Shown here one piece after another: positions 36,484-45,804 of a stretch of 64,000 nucleotides of DNA (the first letter of the stretch is position 1; each line of letters begins with the position of its first letter). Origin of the DNA: Vibrio tritonius (GTDB lineage: Bacteria; Pseudomonadota; Gammaproteobacteria; Enterobacterales; Vibrionaceae). The stretch lies in the NCBI RefSeq assembly GCF_001547935.1, contig NZ_AP014636.1, positions 372,001 through 436,000 of the forward strand. Direction: 5' to 3'. Position numbers and translations under genes: made by a program. The notes beneath the pieces are model-generated. The model was not told the origin of the DNA and did not search any database. It worked only from the letters and a program-made list of their open reading frames with translations.

Positions 36484-36516
36484 TTAGAGATACTCTAAGG
36501 TAAAGCGGTTTTTACC
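36484..36516. promoter_or_regulatory. Palindromes in the tannase/merR divergent region
   Basis: A perfect palindrome, TTAGAGATACTCTAA (36484-36498), is followed directly by a second inverted repeat, GGTAAA-N6-TTTACC (36499-36516). MerR regulators bind such sites inside promoters with long spacers. This is the best candidate operator for the divergent regulator. Confidence 0.55.
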
Positions 36517-36532
36517 ATAAGGTTAGTTGAGC

Positions 36533-37333
36533 GTGGCCAATCATTTCACCATTAAAGAGTTTGAGAAAATCACTGGGATTTCATCGCATACGTTGCGTTT
36601 TTTCGACAAGATTGATCTTCTCGTCCCGATACGTAGTGAGAATGGCTATCGGCAGTACTCTTTAGCGCAAGTTGCTCAGGCGCAGGTGATTATCTTGTTG
36701 CAAAAAGCGCGTTTTACCAATGCTGAAATTGCGGTGATGTTGCAAGAACATCTCTCGGAAAATACGGTCGCTAAGCTTAAAGTGAATCGCGCGGCACTGC
36801 GTAAAGAGATTACCCAACTCAACCGGGTTTATGACCGCTTGGGTGAAAGCATTGTGCGGCTAGAGGAGCTAGCGCAGGTGCGTAACAATCTCAATCAGCC
36901 ATTTTGTGAATTACGTGAGGTGGTTAAGGTTGGGCTAGTTGAGCAATCAGAAGGAAATATTGTTGACCTATTTAGTACCATTCACCACAAAGTCGGCGAT
37001 TACTCTTGGTCACATCTCAACATTCACGGTTTACGAGTGCCAACAGCGCAAGTTCAGCAAACGGACTATCCGGTGGTGGCGATGTACGCCTGTCAGCCCA
37101 AATTGCAATTGATGCATCCTTATCAGATTGAAGCGGGAGCGTATTTGTCTATGTACTGTGCGGGCAGTATGGAGAACAACCCCCATGTTGCTTATCTTAT
37201 TGAATTAGCGAACCAATGGAATTATCACATTGGAGAGTATGTGTATATTCAGCAAGTGAGCGGTCCAAACATGGAACAGGAAAAGCAGGATTTTCTGGTG
37301 CAAATCCTGCTGCCTATTCATTGGAACAAATAA
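36533..37333 (+). CDS. MerR-family transcriptional regulator with effector domain
   Basis: A MerR-type regulator of about 266 aa. Residues about 4-72 are the MerR helix-turn-helix (FTIKEFEKITGISSHTLRFFDKIDLL, then NGYRQYSLAQVAQAQVI), followed by a coiled coil and a C-terminal domain (about 120-265) like the GyrI/BmrR small-molecule-binding fold. The start is uncertain between TTG 36527 and GTG 36533; neither has ideal spacing from AAGG at 36519-36522. It is divergent from the tannase-like gene and may respond to its aromatic substrate or product. Confidence 0.8.
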   Translation: MANHFTIKEFEKITGISSHTLRFFDKIDLLVPIRSENGYRQYSLAQVAQAQVIILLQKARFTNAEIAVMLQEHLSENTVAKLKVNRAALRKEITQLNRVYDRLGESIVRLEELAQVRNNLNQPFCELREVVKVGLVEQSEGNIVDLFSTIHHKVGDYSWSHLNIHGLRVPTAQVQQTDYPVVAMYACQPKLQLMHPYQIEAGAYLSMYCAGSMENNPHVAYLIELANQWNYHIGEYVYIQQVSGPNMEQEKQDFLVQILLPIHWNK

Positions 37334-37360
37334 TAACTCACCGTGGAGTGATTAGCTGGG

Positions 37361-38269
37361 TTAGGAAAGACGCTGATGCCAGTGTTTCGGTCTTGTCTCT
37401 CGCATACGGTTGACTAACGTTTGTACTTTGATTTGCTGCTTGTCGCGAGGTGTATAGCAGATGATCGGGCGTGGATCGCTATGCCAATCAGGTAAACAAG
37501 GCACTAGCTTACCATGGTGCATTTCATTAAATTTATGATAGACCCCCACAGGTAGTAGGCCAATACCACGTCCGGTTGTAATACCATCAAGCTGTAATGA
37601 AATATTGTCGCTATGAAAACGGCTTGGTAAGTGTTTGACCTGAAAAGTTTCCCCATCGGAGTTCGAAAGTTCAATGTTGTCGAGTTCTGCTGCAGCGTAA
37701 TGTAACCAGCGATGTTCTTGAATATCATTCGGATGATGTAAAGAAGAGTGTTTTTCCATATAGGCTTTCGAAGCAAACACAGAATAGCACCAGTAGCCAA
37801 TAATATCTTGGCGCCAGTTAATGTCTGGTAACTCTCCGAGCCAAATGATCAAATCGGGCTCTGCCTGTTGGTAGGCAGCTTGGTATTGACTAATGATATT
37901 TATATTGAGATTCGGGTTGTCATCCAAGTATTGATTAATCAGTTTATTAAACCAACCGCGAACTAAATTGGTGTGCACTATGATGGTTAATTCGCCACTA
38001 ATTTCATTGGTGACTTTCTGCATCGCATCAATGCTTTGCTCGGTTAAAGCCAACATTTTTTTACAGTACTGATGGAAGACTTCTCCGGCTTGGGTAATCG
38101 CAAGACGATTGCCTTTGCGAATCATCAAGGATTGACCGACTTCATTCTCTAATGCGACTAAACGACGGCTCACCGTCGACTTTGGCTGCTTTAAGTGTTT
38201 GGCTGCCGCCGTCAGACTTTTCTTTTCACAAAGTGCATAAAAAGCCTTTATGGATGCTAGATCTTGCAC
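37361..38269 (-). CDS. irgB: LysR-family regulator IrgB
   Basis: A 302-aa LysR-type protein. Its start, QDLASIKAFYALCEKKSL.., and the winged helix (TAAAKHLKQPKSTVSRRLVALE) closely follow IrgB of Vibrio cholerae, and so do RGWFNKLINQYL and GRGIGLLP further on. IrgB activates irgA and is itself controlled by iron through Fur. Its start is 137 bases from irgA on the opposite strand, the same divergent layout as in V. cholerae. Confidence 0.83.
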   Translation of the reverse strand: MQDLASIKAFYALCEKKSLTAAAKHLKQPKSTVSRRLVALENEVGQSLMIRKGNRLAITQAGEVFHQYCKKMLALTEQSIDAMQKVTNEISGELTIIVHTNLVRGWFNKLINQYLDDNPNLNINIISQYQAAYQQAEPDLIIWLGELPDINWRQDIIGYWCYSVFASKAYMEKHSSLHHPNDIQEHRWLHYAAAELDNIELSNSDGETFQVKHLPSRFHSDNISLQLDGITTGRGIGLLPVGVYHKFNEMHHGKLVPCLPDWHSDPRPIICYTPRDKQQIKVQTLVNRMRETRPKHWHQRLS

Positions 38270-38372
38270 TCATTTCCCCTTGCAAAATTGGATACGTTCC
38301 AACAATGGAACGCAGATTCCATGAAATGGACTCTATGCAAAACATTGTAAATCTAGATAATTTTAATGCAAC

Positions 38373-38387
38373 TAATAACTATTATCA
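38373..38387. promoter_or_regulatory. Fur-like box upstream of irgA
   Basis: TAATAACTATTATCA matches the 7-1-7 Fur pattern TGATAATNATTATCA at all but two positions. It is 19 bases before the irgA start and inside the irgA/irgB divergent region, where iron-dependent repression is known in V. cholerae. Confidence 0.65.
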
Positions 38388-38406
38388 TTTAAGGGAAAGG
38401 AATTTT

Positions 38407-40362
38407 ATGTTTGCTTCTTCTAAGCCCGTTATTTCAGCAGTGGCGTTAGCTGTTCTAGGCGCGATACCAAGTGCTTACGCACAAGATTCAACGAATAGTG
38501 ATGACAACACGGAAACCATGGTCGTGACAGCTGCGGGTTATGACCAAAAAGTGCAAAACGCGTCGGCCAGTGTGACAGTGATTACTCGAGAGGAGTTGGA
38601 ATCGCGATACTATCGTGACATCGCCGATGCACTGTCTAGTGTTCCGGGCGTTGTAGTGACCGGTGGTGGCGACGCCAAAGATATTTCTATTCGCGGTATG
38701 GGTTCTGCTTACACGCTGATACTGGTCGATGGTAAACGAGTGTCAACTCGTCAAACTCGTCCTAACAGTGATGGCCCAGGGGTTGAAGATGGCTGGCTAC
38801 CACCGCTGGAAGCGATTGAACGTATCGAAGTCATTAAAGGCCCAATGTCGACACTCTATGGTTCTGACGCGATTGGTGGGGTGATCAACGTGATTACCCG
38901 CAAAGACCAACAACGTTGGACGGGGAAAGTCTCATTGAGTTCTGTTTTGCAAGAAGACCGCGATTCTGGGGATGAGCAAAATGGCAATTTCTTCGTCACG
39001 GGGCCTTTGACAGACTCTCTTTCTCTGCAAGTTTATGGTCAAAATCAGCATCGTGATGAAGACAATATTATTAACGGCTACGCTGAAAATGACATGCGCA
39101 GTATTAATACTAAGCTGACTTATCAACTGAGTGATAATCATCAATTCAGTTTGGATGCCGGTATCAACGAGCAAGATAGTCGTGCCAATGCGGATAAATC
39201 TTATGAATCTACCAGCTATTATGCATTGTCATCCGATTACACCGAAGCAAAATACAGCCGTAAGACCGCAGCGATTTCTCACCAAGGAACCTGGGGAGGA
39301 AATACGAAGGAAAACTCATACGTACAATATGAGCGCTCTTATAGCTATTCTCGAGACATCACATTAAATAACACCGAGTACAAAACCACCGTCGTCATGC
39401 CATTTATGACCAACACCCTCTCTATGGGGCTGCAAGCTCAACACGAAAGCATGGACGATACCAGCACCAATACTGGTGGAACGATAACGCATTTGTCCAA
39501 TACTGACTTTGCTCTATTTGTTGAAGATGAGTGGCGCGTGCTTGACCCACTGGCTTTAACTGGTGGTGTTCGTTACCAACATGACCAACGTTACGGTTCA
39601 CACTTTAGCCCACGTGTTTACTCGGTGTGGAACATTGATGATGCATGGACATTAAAAGGTGGCGTTTCTACCGGATTCCGTGCACCAGATCTTCGTCAAT
39701 CTAGCCCAGGCTGGGTGCAGGCAAGTCGCGGTGGTAACCGTTATGGTAATGCGGACTTGAAGCCTGAGAAATCGGTAACCGAAGAGATTAACCTAGCTTA
39801 TCGTAGTGAGCAGGGGCTGCATGCAGAATTAGGGCTGTTTAATAACGATTTTAAAGATATGATCACCACCACAAGTTGTATGGCATCGACCTGTGACACC
39901 TTGACCAACTCATGGGGGAATACCAATAAACGTAACGTCAACGTTGATAAAGCGGTGACTCGTGGTGTTGAAGCGTCTATTGATACCCCAGTAACCGACA
40001 CAATCGACTTTAAAACCAGCTATACCTACACCTACTCACGTCAGAAAACCGGGGATAACAAGGGTAATCCTTTAGAAAACTTGCCTAAACACTTGGTCTC
40101 TTCTGACTTGACTTGGCGTGCGACAGAAAAGCTGAATAGCTGGTTGAAATACACCTACCACGGAGTAGAACGAGCAGACAGCGGCGCTACTCCCGTGCCT
40201 TCTTATACCTTCTTTGATGCAGGTATCACTTATCAATTGGCTGATAACGTGAAAGTGAAGGGTGCTGTGTACAACCTATTTGACAAAACCGTGGACTACG
40301 ACACCTATGGCTACACCGAAGATGGTCGTCGCTACTGGTTAGGTATGGATGTTGCCTTTTAA
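38407..40362 (+). CDS. irgA: TonB-dependent catecholate siderophore receptor IrgA
   Basis: A 651-aa outer-membrane receptor. A signal peptide (1-25, cut at AYA-QD) is followed by a TonB box (ETMVVTA, 36-42), the plug domain with YYRDIADALSSVPGVVVTGGG and IRGMGSAYTLILVDGK, and a beta-barrel ending in YWLGMDVAF with terminal Phe. It follows V. cholerae IrgA (enterobactin uptake) nearly throughout. The ATG at 38407 has an AAAGGA site; the much longer frame from 38152 runs into irgB. A strong terminator follows at 40408. Confidence 0.88.
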   Translation: MFASSKPVISAVALAVLGAIPSAYAQDSTNSDDNTETMVVTAAGYDQKVQNASASVTVITREELESRYYRDIADALSSVPGVVVTGGGDAKDISIRGMGSAYTLILVDGKRVSTRQTRPNSDGPGVEDGWLPPLEAIERIEVIKGPMSTLYGSDAIGGVINVITRKDQQRWTGKVSLSSVLQEDRDSGDEQNGNFFVTGPLTDSLSLQVYGQNQHRDEDNIINGYAENDMRSINTKLTYQLSDNHQFSLDAGINEQDSRANADKSYESTSYYALSSDYTEAKYSRKTAAISHQGTWGGNTKENSYVQYERSYSYSRDITLNNTEYKTTVVMPFMTNTLSMGLQAQHESMDDTSTNTGGTITHLSNTDFALFVEDEWRVLDPLALTGGVRYQHDQRYGSHFSPRVYSVWNIDDAWTLKGGVSTGFRAPDLRQSSPGWVQASRGGNRYGNADLKPEKSVTEEINLAYRSEQGLHAELGLFNNDFKDMITTTSCMASTCDTLTNSWGNTNKRNVNVDKAVTRGVEASIDTPVTDTIDFKTSYTYTYSRQKTGDNKGNPLENLPKHLVSSDLTWRATEKLNSWLKYTYHGVERADSGATPVPSYTFFDAGITYQLADNVKVKGAVYNLFDKTVDYDTYGYTEDGRRYWLGMDVAF

Positions 40363-40407
40363 TTAACTTTAGCTTGAGTATTGTTTTATTTAAGATTCAC
40401 GTCTTTT

Positions 40408-40433
40408 GGGCCAAGATTTCTTGGCCCTTTTTT
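40408..40433 (+). terminator. Rho-independent terminator after irgA
   Basis: The arms GGGCCAAG (40408-40415) and CTTGGCCC (40420-40427) are followed by six T. Its T-run touches the left end of the miniature element. Confidence 0.85.
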
Positions 40434-40698
40434 ATACCCAAATGACCTCAAGATGCAGACTTCAGAGCTTCATCAACGAGCACAGGTCAAGCTCAATGAC
40501 GGAAGGAATGGTTATTCCCTTTCAACGTCATTGGGCGCGGAAATGGGCTTGTTGATGAGCTCCCAAGGGGCGAGTTGTATTCGCTCCTATGCTGCGTTAC
40601 TGATTTTCTACGTAGAATAACTATGTATTCAAATCAGTGCCTTGCCTATGAGCGAATACATTCTCGCTGAAACCGCATCTTGAGGTTACTTGGGTATA
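40433..40698. repeat. Miniature inverted-repeat element, copy 2
   Basis: A 266-bp near copy of the element at 3728, with the same TATACCCAAATGACCTC start and GAGGTTACTTGGGTATA end. It has an extra stretch around 40563-40580 (CAAGGGGCGAGTTGTATTCG) and lacks an AT-rich part of copy 1. The internal 79-codon frame is repeat sequence. Confidence 0.8.
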
Positions 40699-40708
40699 TA
40701 CGGATTTG

Positions 40709-41164
40709 TTACATAATGTCTGAACTATAGCAAAGCAGTTCGCTATTGGGTTGATAGTCTAACTTCGAGCAGAGTTGATGAACCCCTTCTTCTTCGCACT
40801 TATTGGAGAGTAAGACAACACGTTGTGCGTGAATGTCAGCAGCATGGTCTTTAACTCGCTGAAGCAGCGCCGTAGCGACACCTTGGCGTCTTGCATTAGG
40901 GCTTACATAAAGGTCACTTAACAAAAGGATTCGCCCTGCAGTAACGGAGGAATAAGTTGGGTAAAGTTGTACAAATCCTAATGGTTCTTTTGCCGGACTG
41001 GTCGCAAGAAACATAATGGACTCCTGTTTCATCAAGCGAGCCGTAAGATATTGCTCTGCTTGAGAAAGATCACTTTTTTGTTGGTGAAAAATACGATAGT
41101 CATTAAACAATGGTGCGACAGAGCTTGCCTGTGAAGGAACTACTTGAACAACAGAAAAAGTCAT
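40709..41164 (-). CDS. GNAT-family N-acetyltransferase
   Basis: A 151-aa acetyltransferase with the GNAT fold. The acetyl-CoA site is the segment LSDLYVSPNARRQGVATALLQRVKDHA (about residues 84-110; motif R-x-x-G-V/I-A). The N-terminal half ends in LGFVQLYPTYSS, the usual strand before it. The substrate is unknown. It lies alone between the miniature element and a gene-free region. Confidence 0.82.
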   Translation of the reverse strand: MTFSVVQVVPSQASSVAPLFNDYRIFHQQKSDLSQAEQYLTARLMKQESIMFLATSPAKEPLGFVQLYPTYSSVTAGRILLLSDLYVSPNARRQGVATALLQRVKDHAADIHAQRVVLLSNKCEEEGVHQLCSKLDYQPNSELLCYSSDIM

Positions 41165-41608
41165 AAAATACCTATACTCCTTTGATTTCGGTATTCACGA
41201 TATAAGTAAAGTGCTTAGGACACTTTGCTAACTTGCGAAGGAAGCAGAGAGTTGACTAATCACATCCCTAATGTATTCACGTTTTAAGTTTTATTTTTTG
41301 ACAGAAACACTCACTAAAAACGACAGAGACAGATATTTAATCTTTGCATTAAAAAAACATTTTAATGCCTTTTAGTTATAAATGGTGTTTGCCAACCATG
41401 CAAGATTTATTTAGCCGTTTAGTTTGGCGTGTTTTATCCCTTATTAAAATGCTATATGTGCAAATGATAGCATATGGTGGGGATTTATCATTTTTTACGA
41501 ATCATTGGGGAGCAAAGGTTCTAGCCACTAAGCATAGTCAGATAATTCGCTTTTGGGTATAGTGCGCGCTGACATTGACAAAGATTTGCATTAAAGAGGT
41601 GGTTTAGA
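41165..41608. other. Gene-free AT-rich region
   Basis: About 440 bases with low GC. A 65-codon frame at 41365-41562 has no ribosome-binding site and no family features. Apart from presumed promoters for the neighbours, I see nothing in it. Confidence 0.5.
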
Positions 41609-41968
41609 GTGAAGTTCGCAAAAATACTGCAATGGGTGGTGACTTACAACATCATCGGGCTTGTGTTGTTGTTTGCCGAAGAAAAATGGCTTGATGTTTT
41701 TCATTTGGTGCATTGGGTTGATTATGCGTTCTTTGTAATGGTTGCGCTTTGGTGTTGTGCTGCTCTTATGGCGATGACTCGCGTTAGTGATCAAGGTAAG
41801 AAAGGCAAAATCAATTGGCTGCGTCGCGATCAAGTTATGGTGGCAAAAAAGACAGCAATAGAAAAAAGCAAGCAAAACAGCGCCATACACAAAAAGCCAG
41901 AATGGATGCTTTTTTTTGCTGGCTTACCCAGTGCTTTTTTTGTATTAACCTATCACTTTCTTTTTTAA
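41609..41968 (+). CDS. Small membrane protein of unknown function
   Basis: A 119-aa protein with three hydrophobic segments (about residues 5-22, 36-56 and 98-117) and a basic, polar middle (KGKINWLRRDQVMVAKKTAIEKSKQ) that should face the cytoplasm. I do not recognise the family. It uses a GTG start with AAAGAGG upstream. It is a single gene before the chemoreceptor, with no shared promoter evident. Confidence 0.65.
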   Translation: MKFAKILQWVVTYNIIGLVLLFAEEKWLDVFHLVHWVDYAFFVMVALWCCAALMAMTRVSDQGKKGKINWLRRDQVMVAKKTAIEKSKQNSAIHKKPEWMLFFAGLPSAFFVLTYHFLF

Positions 41969-42168
41969 TCATTTTTCTGTAACCACAGAGTCATAGTTCT
42001 CTGGCAGTCTGCGTTAGTTATACCCTCCTTTTTATACTGTTTGGCTAAAAAGTAGCCATCACGTACACATAACCTTCATAACCGAATGGTATACAGGTGA
42101 CATACATTGTTGTAGCGAGCCGTTTCATGCTCGTATCAGCATTATGCTCCCTAGTTCCGAGGTTAATG

Positions 42169-44169
42169 ATGTATTTATCTCTTATACACCGGGTGATTGC
42201 AGGTTTTGCTGTAGTGATCCTTTTGGTTTTGGGTATTAGCGTTTCAGCTTATGTTTCCCAAGTGAAAATGGCGGACCAGTTAAAGTTGACTTCTTCAACC
42301 TTAACGGAATTGCTTGATGGGTCAAACACCTTGCTGCTTGATTTAGAAAACATTAATCGCATTACGTTGTTCCATGCGAATGAAAACGACCAAGCACAGC
42401 GCCAAAAGCTCGCAGAAGAATTTCGTGCCGCAGTCAATCAGTACCGCTCTAACCGAGATAAGCTTGCAAAGCGTTTGCAAGGCTATCCTGAGCTTAGTCA
42501 GCAGCTAGCTAAAGTTGATCAAGAGGCTGGAACCTTGATAAAAGGCGCAGAGCAACACTTAGACATTCAAGAACAACGGATTGCGGCTAAGAATGCCTCC
42601 ACCGTCGAATTAGCTCAATTTGAATCAGGCTGGAAAAACCTCGAGCAAGACTTAACCGCGCTCAATTCAGAAGCGGAATGGAATAATTTGGAGCTGGTGG
42701 TGATTGATTTGGATATTGCCGAAGCTAAAGGAAAGAGCGTTGAAAACCTACTGCAAAAGGCACTCTTGGTTGAAAACGACCAAGCAATTCAGTCATTGAC
42801 TAAACAAGTTAAAGAACATTTAGCGATATTTAGTGAGAAGCTGACCGCGGTAATTAAGGAGATGCCTGACAGTAAAAAGACATTGCAACGCTATGTTGAT
42901 TTACTAACACGCACCGTTGTGCTACCCGAGGGCTTAATGAGCCAGCACTTGCAGGCCCTAGCTCTACAACGTCAAAGCAGTGCTAAACTCGCCAGACTAA
43001 GTCAGCAAGTTGATAAGATTATTAAGGATGCTGGTGAAATCACGAGCCAAGTCCGCCAAATGTCGAGTGATGCTCGCGCGGAAGCAGAGCAGCAAGCCTC
43101 TTACTCTATGATCACTAACGTCGTTCTTTCTCTTGTATCGATTATCGTGGCTGTCGTGGTTGCGGGTACGGTGGTGTATGCGATTAAGCGACCACTAAAC
43201 GTGATTACCAAGGCGTTAAGTGAACTGGCAAATGGCAACCTTGCTTGGACCATTAAAGAAGAATTTCGTTCAGAAATGGGGATTGTGGTAAAAGATATCA
43301 ATAAGTTAGGTAAGCAATTGCACCATTTAATTGGCAGTGTAAAGCAATCTGCCAATACGCTAACACAAGTTGCTGGCGATAGTTATTCCATGAGCGATAA
43401 GACGCACCGTGATTTAGCATTGCAACGTAAACAGACGGACTCTATTGCAACCGCGATTACTGAGATGGAAAGTGCTGTCGATGAAGTTGCTCACCATGCG
43501 AGCGATGCGAGTAACGAAGTTGAGAAAGTGACCGAGTTAGCAAACAGTAATATTGCCAATATGCAAAATAATTTGGCTTTTATTAGCTCACTTAAAACCT
43601 CGTTAGATGACGCTTCAGGGCTTATCCATCAGTTATCGAGTGAGACGCAAGAGATTGGTCACTTTATTGAGGTGATCCAAAACATCTCGGAGCAGACCAA
43701 TTTATTGGCATTGAATGCTGCAATTGAAGCGGCACGCGCTGGTGAGAATGGTCGCGGGTTTGCTGTTGTTGCTGATGAAGTTCGCTCACTTGCTACCAAT
43801 TCACGCCGTTCTGCCGATGAAATCAGTCAGAAAATCGATGGTCTACAGAAAATGGCTCAGCAAGCAGTCGGCATTATGGAAAGCAATTTATCAAATGCAG
43901 ATAAGTCTGTTAGTCAGACAGAGAAAACCCATACTTCATTACGTGCCATGATCGCCCGTCTTAGTACCATTAATGAAATGAGCCGTTCAATTGCAACTGC
44001 TTGTGAGCAACAAAGTGTTGTGGCTAAAGAAGTTGCGGTGAATATCGTGACCATTTCTGACATGGCCTCCAGTATTACAGAAGATTCGGAAACCCTCGCG
44101 CACAACAGCGAATCGTTAAACACCTTGGCAGCAGAACAAAGCCAGCTTGTTGCAAGGTTTGCGCTATAA
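42169..44169 (+). CDS. Methyl-accepting chemotaxis protein
   Basis: A transmembrane chemoreceptor of about 666 aa. The first membrane segment lies near residues 6-28, then a long periplasmic helical sensor (about 30-315, rich in coiled-coil leucines), a second membrane segment near 325-345, a HAMP domain ([18 protein letters not shown]), and the signalling domain with the hairpin tip [33 protein letters not shown]. The ATG at 42169 follows GAGG at six bases; a GTG at 42097 would put extra residues before the membrane segment. The ligand is unknown; a binding protein for basic amino acids follows. A terminator lies at 44204. Confidence 0.87.
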   Translation: MYLSLIHRVIAGFAVVILLVLGISVSAYVSQVKMADQLKLTSSTLTELLDGSNTLLLDLENINRITLFHANENDQAQRQKLAEEFRAAVNQYRSNRDKLAKRLQGYPELSQQLAKVDQEAGTLIKGAEQHLDIQEQRIAAKNASTVELAQFESGWKNLEQDLTALNSEAEWNNLELVVIDLDIAEAKGKSVENLLQKALLVENDQAIQSLTKQVKEHLAIFSEKLTAVIKEMPDSKKTLQRYVDLLTRTVVLPEGLMSQHLQALALQRQSSAKLARLSQQVDKIIKDAGEITSQVRQMSSDARAEAEQQASYSMITNVVLSLVSIIVAVVVAGTVVYAIKRPLNVITKALSELANGNLAWTIKEEFRSEMGIVVKDINKLGKQLHHLIGSVKQSANTLTQVAGDSYSMSDKTHRDLALQRKQTDSIATAITEMESAVDEVAHHASDASNEVEKVTELANSNIANMQNNLAFISSLKTSLDDASGLIHQLSSETQEIGHFIEVIQNISEQTNLLALNAAIEAARAGENGRGFAVVADEVRSLATNSRRSADEISQKIDGLQKMAQQAVGIMESNLSNADKSVSQTEKTHTSLRAMIARLSTINEMSRSIATACEQQSVVAKEVAVNIVTISDMASSITEDSETLAHNSESLNTLAAEQSQLVARFAL

Positions 44170-44203
44170 CGGTGAGATTGTTTATTTGCCGGATACCAAC
44201 GGA

Positions 44204-44229
44204 AGACCAGCCATAGGCTGGTCTTTTTT
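44204..44229 (+). terminator. Rho-independent terminator after the chemoreceptor gene
   Basis: The arms AGACCAGCC (44204-44212) and GGCTGGTCT (44216-44224) have a three-base loop and a T-run. Confidence 0.85.
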
Positions 44230-44273
44230 ATGGAGTGTTTTTTGAATTTAAAACCATCCCGCTTGTATTTTAA

Positions 44274-44308
44274 TGAATATTAAATCATTAAAATGGCTTG
44301 ATTATTCA
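44274..44308 (+). promoter_or_regulatory. Pair of ARG-box-like sites
   Basis: 44274-44287 (TGAAT-ATTA-AATCA) matches the ArgR half-site pattern TGAAT-N4-ATTCA with one change. A weaker box, with only its right half (ATTCA at 44304-44308) conserved, begins 21 bases later, the usual spacing of paired ARG boxes. They lie about 100-130 bases before the next gene. Confidence 0.4.
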
Positions 44309-44405
44309 TTTTGGATGTTGTAAAAATAGCACCACGCACTCAGGGTGCAACCAAACAACATTTGTAGACACAGCATAACAATAAACAACAAAAATAAGAG
44401 CCAGT

Positions 44406-45179
44406 ATGAAAAAGACTATCGTTACCGTATTACTCACAGGAATCGCACTATCAACGTCAAGCTTTGCAGCAAACAAAGTGCGTCTAGGGGTTGAACCAGG
44501 CTATGCACCGTTCGAATTCAAAAAGCCAGATGGTTCACTGGCTGGATTCGATATCGATTTGGGTAAAGAGATCTGCCAACGTATTAAAGCAGACTGTACT
44601 TGGGTTGAAAGCGATTTTGATGGTCTTATCCCAGCTTTAAAAGCGAAAAAAATTGATGCAATTTTATCTTCCATGTCAATTACCCCTGCACGTGAGAAGC
44701 AGATCAGTTTTTCTGACAAACTGTATGGAACACCAGCTCGCCTTGTTACGGCTAACTCTGTGACTTTTCAGCCAACACCAGAATCGCTTAAAGGTAAGCG
44801 AGTCGGGGTTTATCAAGGTACTACGGCAGAGACTTATGCTAAGGAACAATGGGTACGCAAAGGGGTTGATGTCGTGACTTACCAAAGTCAAGATATCATC
44901 TATGCAGATATGGTTAATGGTCGTCTAGACGCCGCATTCCAAGATGCAGTAGCAGCAAATGATGGCTTCTTAAAGCGTCCTGTTGGTAAAGGTTTCCACT
45001 TCAGTGGCCCTGAAGTAAACGATGTGAAATATTTTGGCGTGGGAGCTGGTATTGGTATCCGTAAAGCAGATGTTGAGTTGAAAAACAGCATTAACAAAGC
45101 GTTAGCAGAGATGCACGCTGATGGCACTTACGACAAGATTGCAAAACAGTACTTCGATTTCGACATATACGGTAAATAA
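44406..45179 (+). CDS. Basic-amino-acid ABC transporter binding protein (ArtJ/ArgT/HisJ family)
   Basis: A 257-aa family 3 solute-binding protein. A signal peptide (1-21, cut at SFA-AN) precedes the family start VRLGVEPGYAPFEFKKPDGSLAGFDIDLGKEIC in outline. The segments FDGLIPALKAKKIDAILSSMSITPAREK and GRLDAAFQDAVA, and the length, agree with arginine/lysine/ornithine-binding proteins. No permease or ATPase is next to it, so it must share a transporter elsewhere or pass its ligand to a chemoreceptor. ARG-like boxes upstream support arginine control. A terminator lies at 45264. Confidence 0.85.
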   Translation: MKKTIVTVLLTGIALSTSSFAANKVRLGVEPGYAPFEFKKPDGSLAGFDIDLGKEICQRIKADCTWVESDFDGLIPALKAKKIDAILSSMSITPAREKQISFSDKLYGTPARLVTANSVTFQPTPESLKGKRVGVYQGTTAETYAKEQWVRKGVDVVTYQSQDIIYADMVNGRLDAAFQDAVAANDGFLKRPVGKGFHFSGPEVNDVKYFGVGAGIGIRKADVELKNSINKALAEMHADGTYDKIAKQYFDFDIYGK

Positions 45180-45262
45180 GGCTAATTAGCCAAGGAAGCC
45201 TGAGTTCTTCCTTTGCGATATTAGTGTTACTGTTTCCCGACAGCATACCGTATGTTTCCCCA

Positions 45263-45290
45263 AAGCAGCGCATTTTGCGCTGCTTTTTTT
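45263..45290 (+). terminator. Rho-independent terminator after the binding-protein gene
   Basis: The arms AGCAGCGCA (45264-45272) and TGCGCTGCT (45276-45284) are followed by six more T. Confidence 0.85.
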
Positions 45291-45311
45291 CGCCTTCATC
45301 TCTTTGTTAAA

Positions 45312-45737
45312 TCAGCCTGCTAGATTATTTTCCATCAATTGAATCCAACGCAGCATTTCTTGCTGCTGATTTTGCGGGATTCCGCGAGTCATTTTTTCTG
45401 AGATTTTCTCGCGAACCGCTCTAATTTCCTCGAAGCATTCTTGTCCTGTCGCCGTCAAAGTAAGAAGCAGTTGACGTTTGTCTTTAGGGTTAGGAGCGCG
45501 GTCCAAGTAGCCTATTGCAATCAGATCATTAACCAAGCGAGTGATTTGTGCTTTATCTTTTTTAGTACTAACCACCACATCGTGTGCAGTACAGGGCGTT
45601 TTTTCTGCAATACGAAACAGCACTAGGCTCTGATAAAAAGTCAGTGTTATCTCTTTTTTTATCAACTCCTTAGATATTTTTTCTCTTAGGCTTTGCGTTA
45701 AGTTGGCAATTTGTTGTTCTAAACTATTACGATTCAT
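45312..45737 (-). CDS. MarR-family transcriptional regulator
   Basis: A 141-aa MarR-type regulator. The winged helix-turn-helix is in the middle (LFRIAEKTPCTAHDVVVSTKKDKAQITRLVNDLIAIGYLDR in outline), followed by the wing (PNPKDKRQLLLTLTATG). Such proteins bind as dimers to 16-20-bp palindromes and often repress themselves and a divergent gene. Exactly such a double site lies in the 67-bp divergent region, starting three bases before its ATG, so it very likely controls the DUF2798 gene. Confidence 0.87.
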   Translation of the reverse strand: MNRNSLEQQIANLTQSLREKISKELIKKEITLTFYQSLVLFRIAEKTPCTAHDVVVSTKKDKAQITRLVNDLIAIGYLDRAPNPKDKRQLLLTLTATGQECFEEIRAVREKISEKMTRGIPQNQQQEMLRWIQLMENNLAG

Positions 45738-45740
45738 ATG

Positions 45741-45784
45741 GTTGATATAGTCAACTATTTTATATTATAGTTGACTATATCAAC
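45741..45784. promoter_or_regulatory. Double palindromic MarR-type operator
   Basis: Two 17-bp arms (45741-45757 and 45768-45784) are perfect inverted copies. Each arm contains GTTGA-N5-TCAAC, itself a palindrome, so two dimer sites face each other across ten AT-only bases. It fills most of the marR/DUF2798 divergent region. Confidence 0.75.
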
Positions 45785-45804
45785 TAATTAAGCAAGATAT
45801 CCTA

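Noticed and set aside
38152..38406. Long upstream extension of irgA
   Set aside because: It runs through the irgB start and the Fur-like box; the ATG at 38407 gives a proper signal peptide and ribosome-binding site.
40381..40620. 79-codon open frame across the irgA terminator and second miniature element
   Set aside because: It starts before the terminator and runs into repeat sequence; no start signal and no family features.
41365..41562. 65-codon frame in the AT-rich region before the small membrane gene
   Set aside because: No ribosome-binding site, unusual composition and no family pattern; probably chance.
45741..45784. Reading the inverted repeat as a terminator
   Set aside because: The stem is AT-rich, lies in a divergent space between two starts, and has palindromic arms typical of operators.
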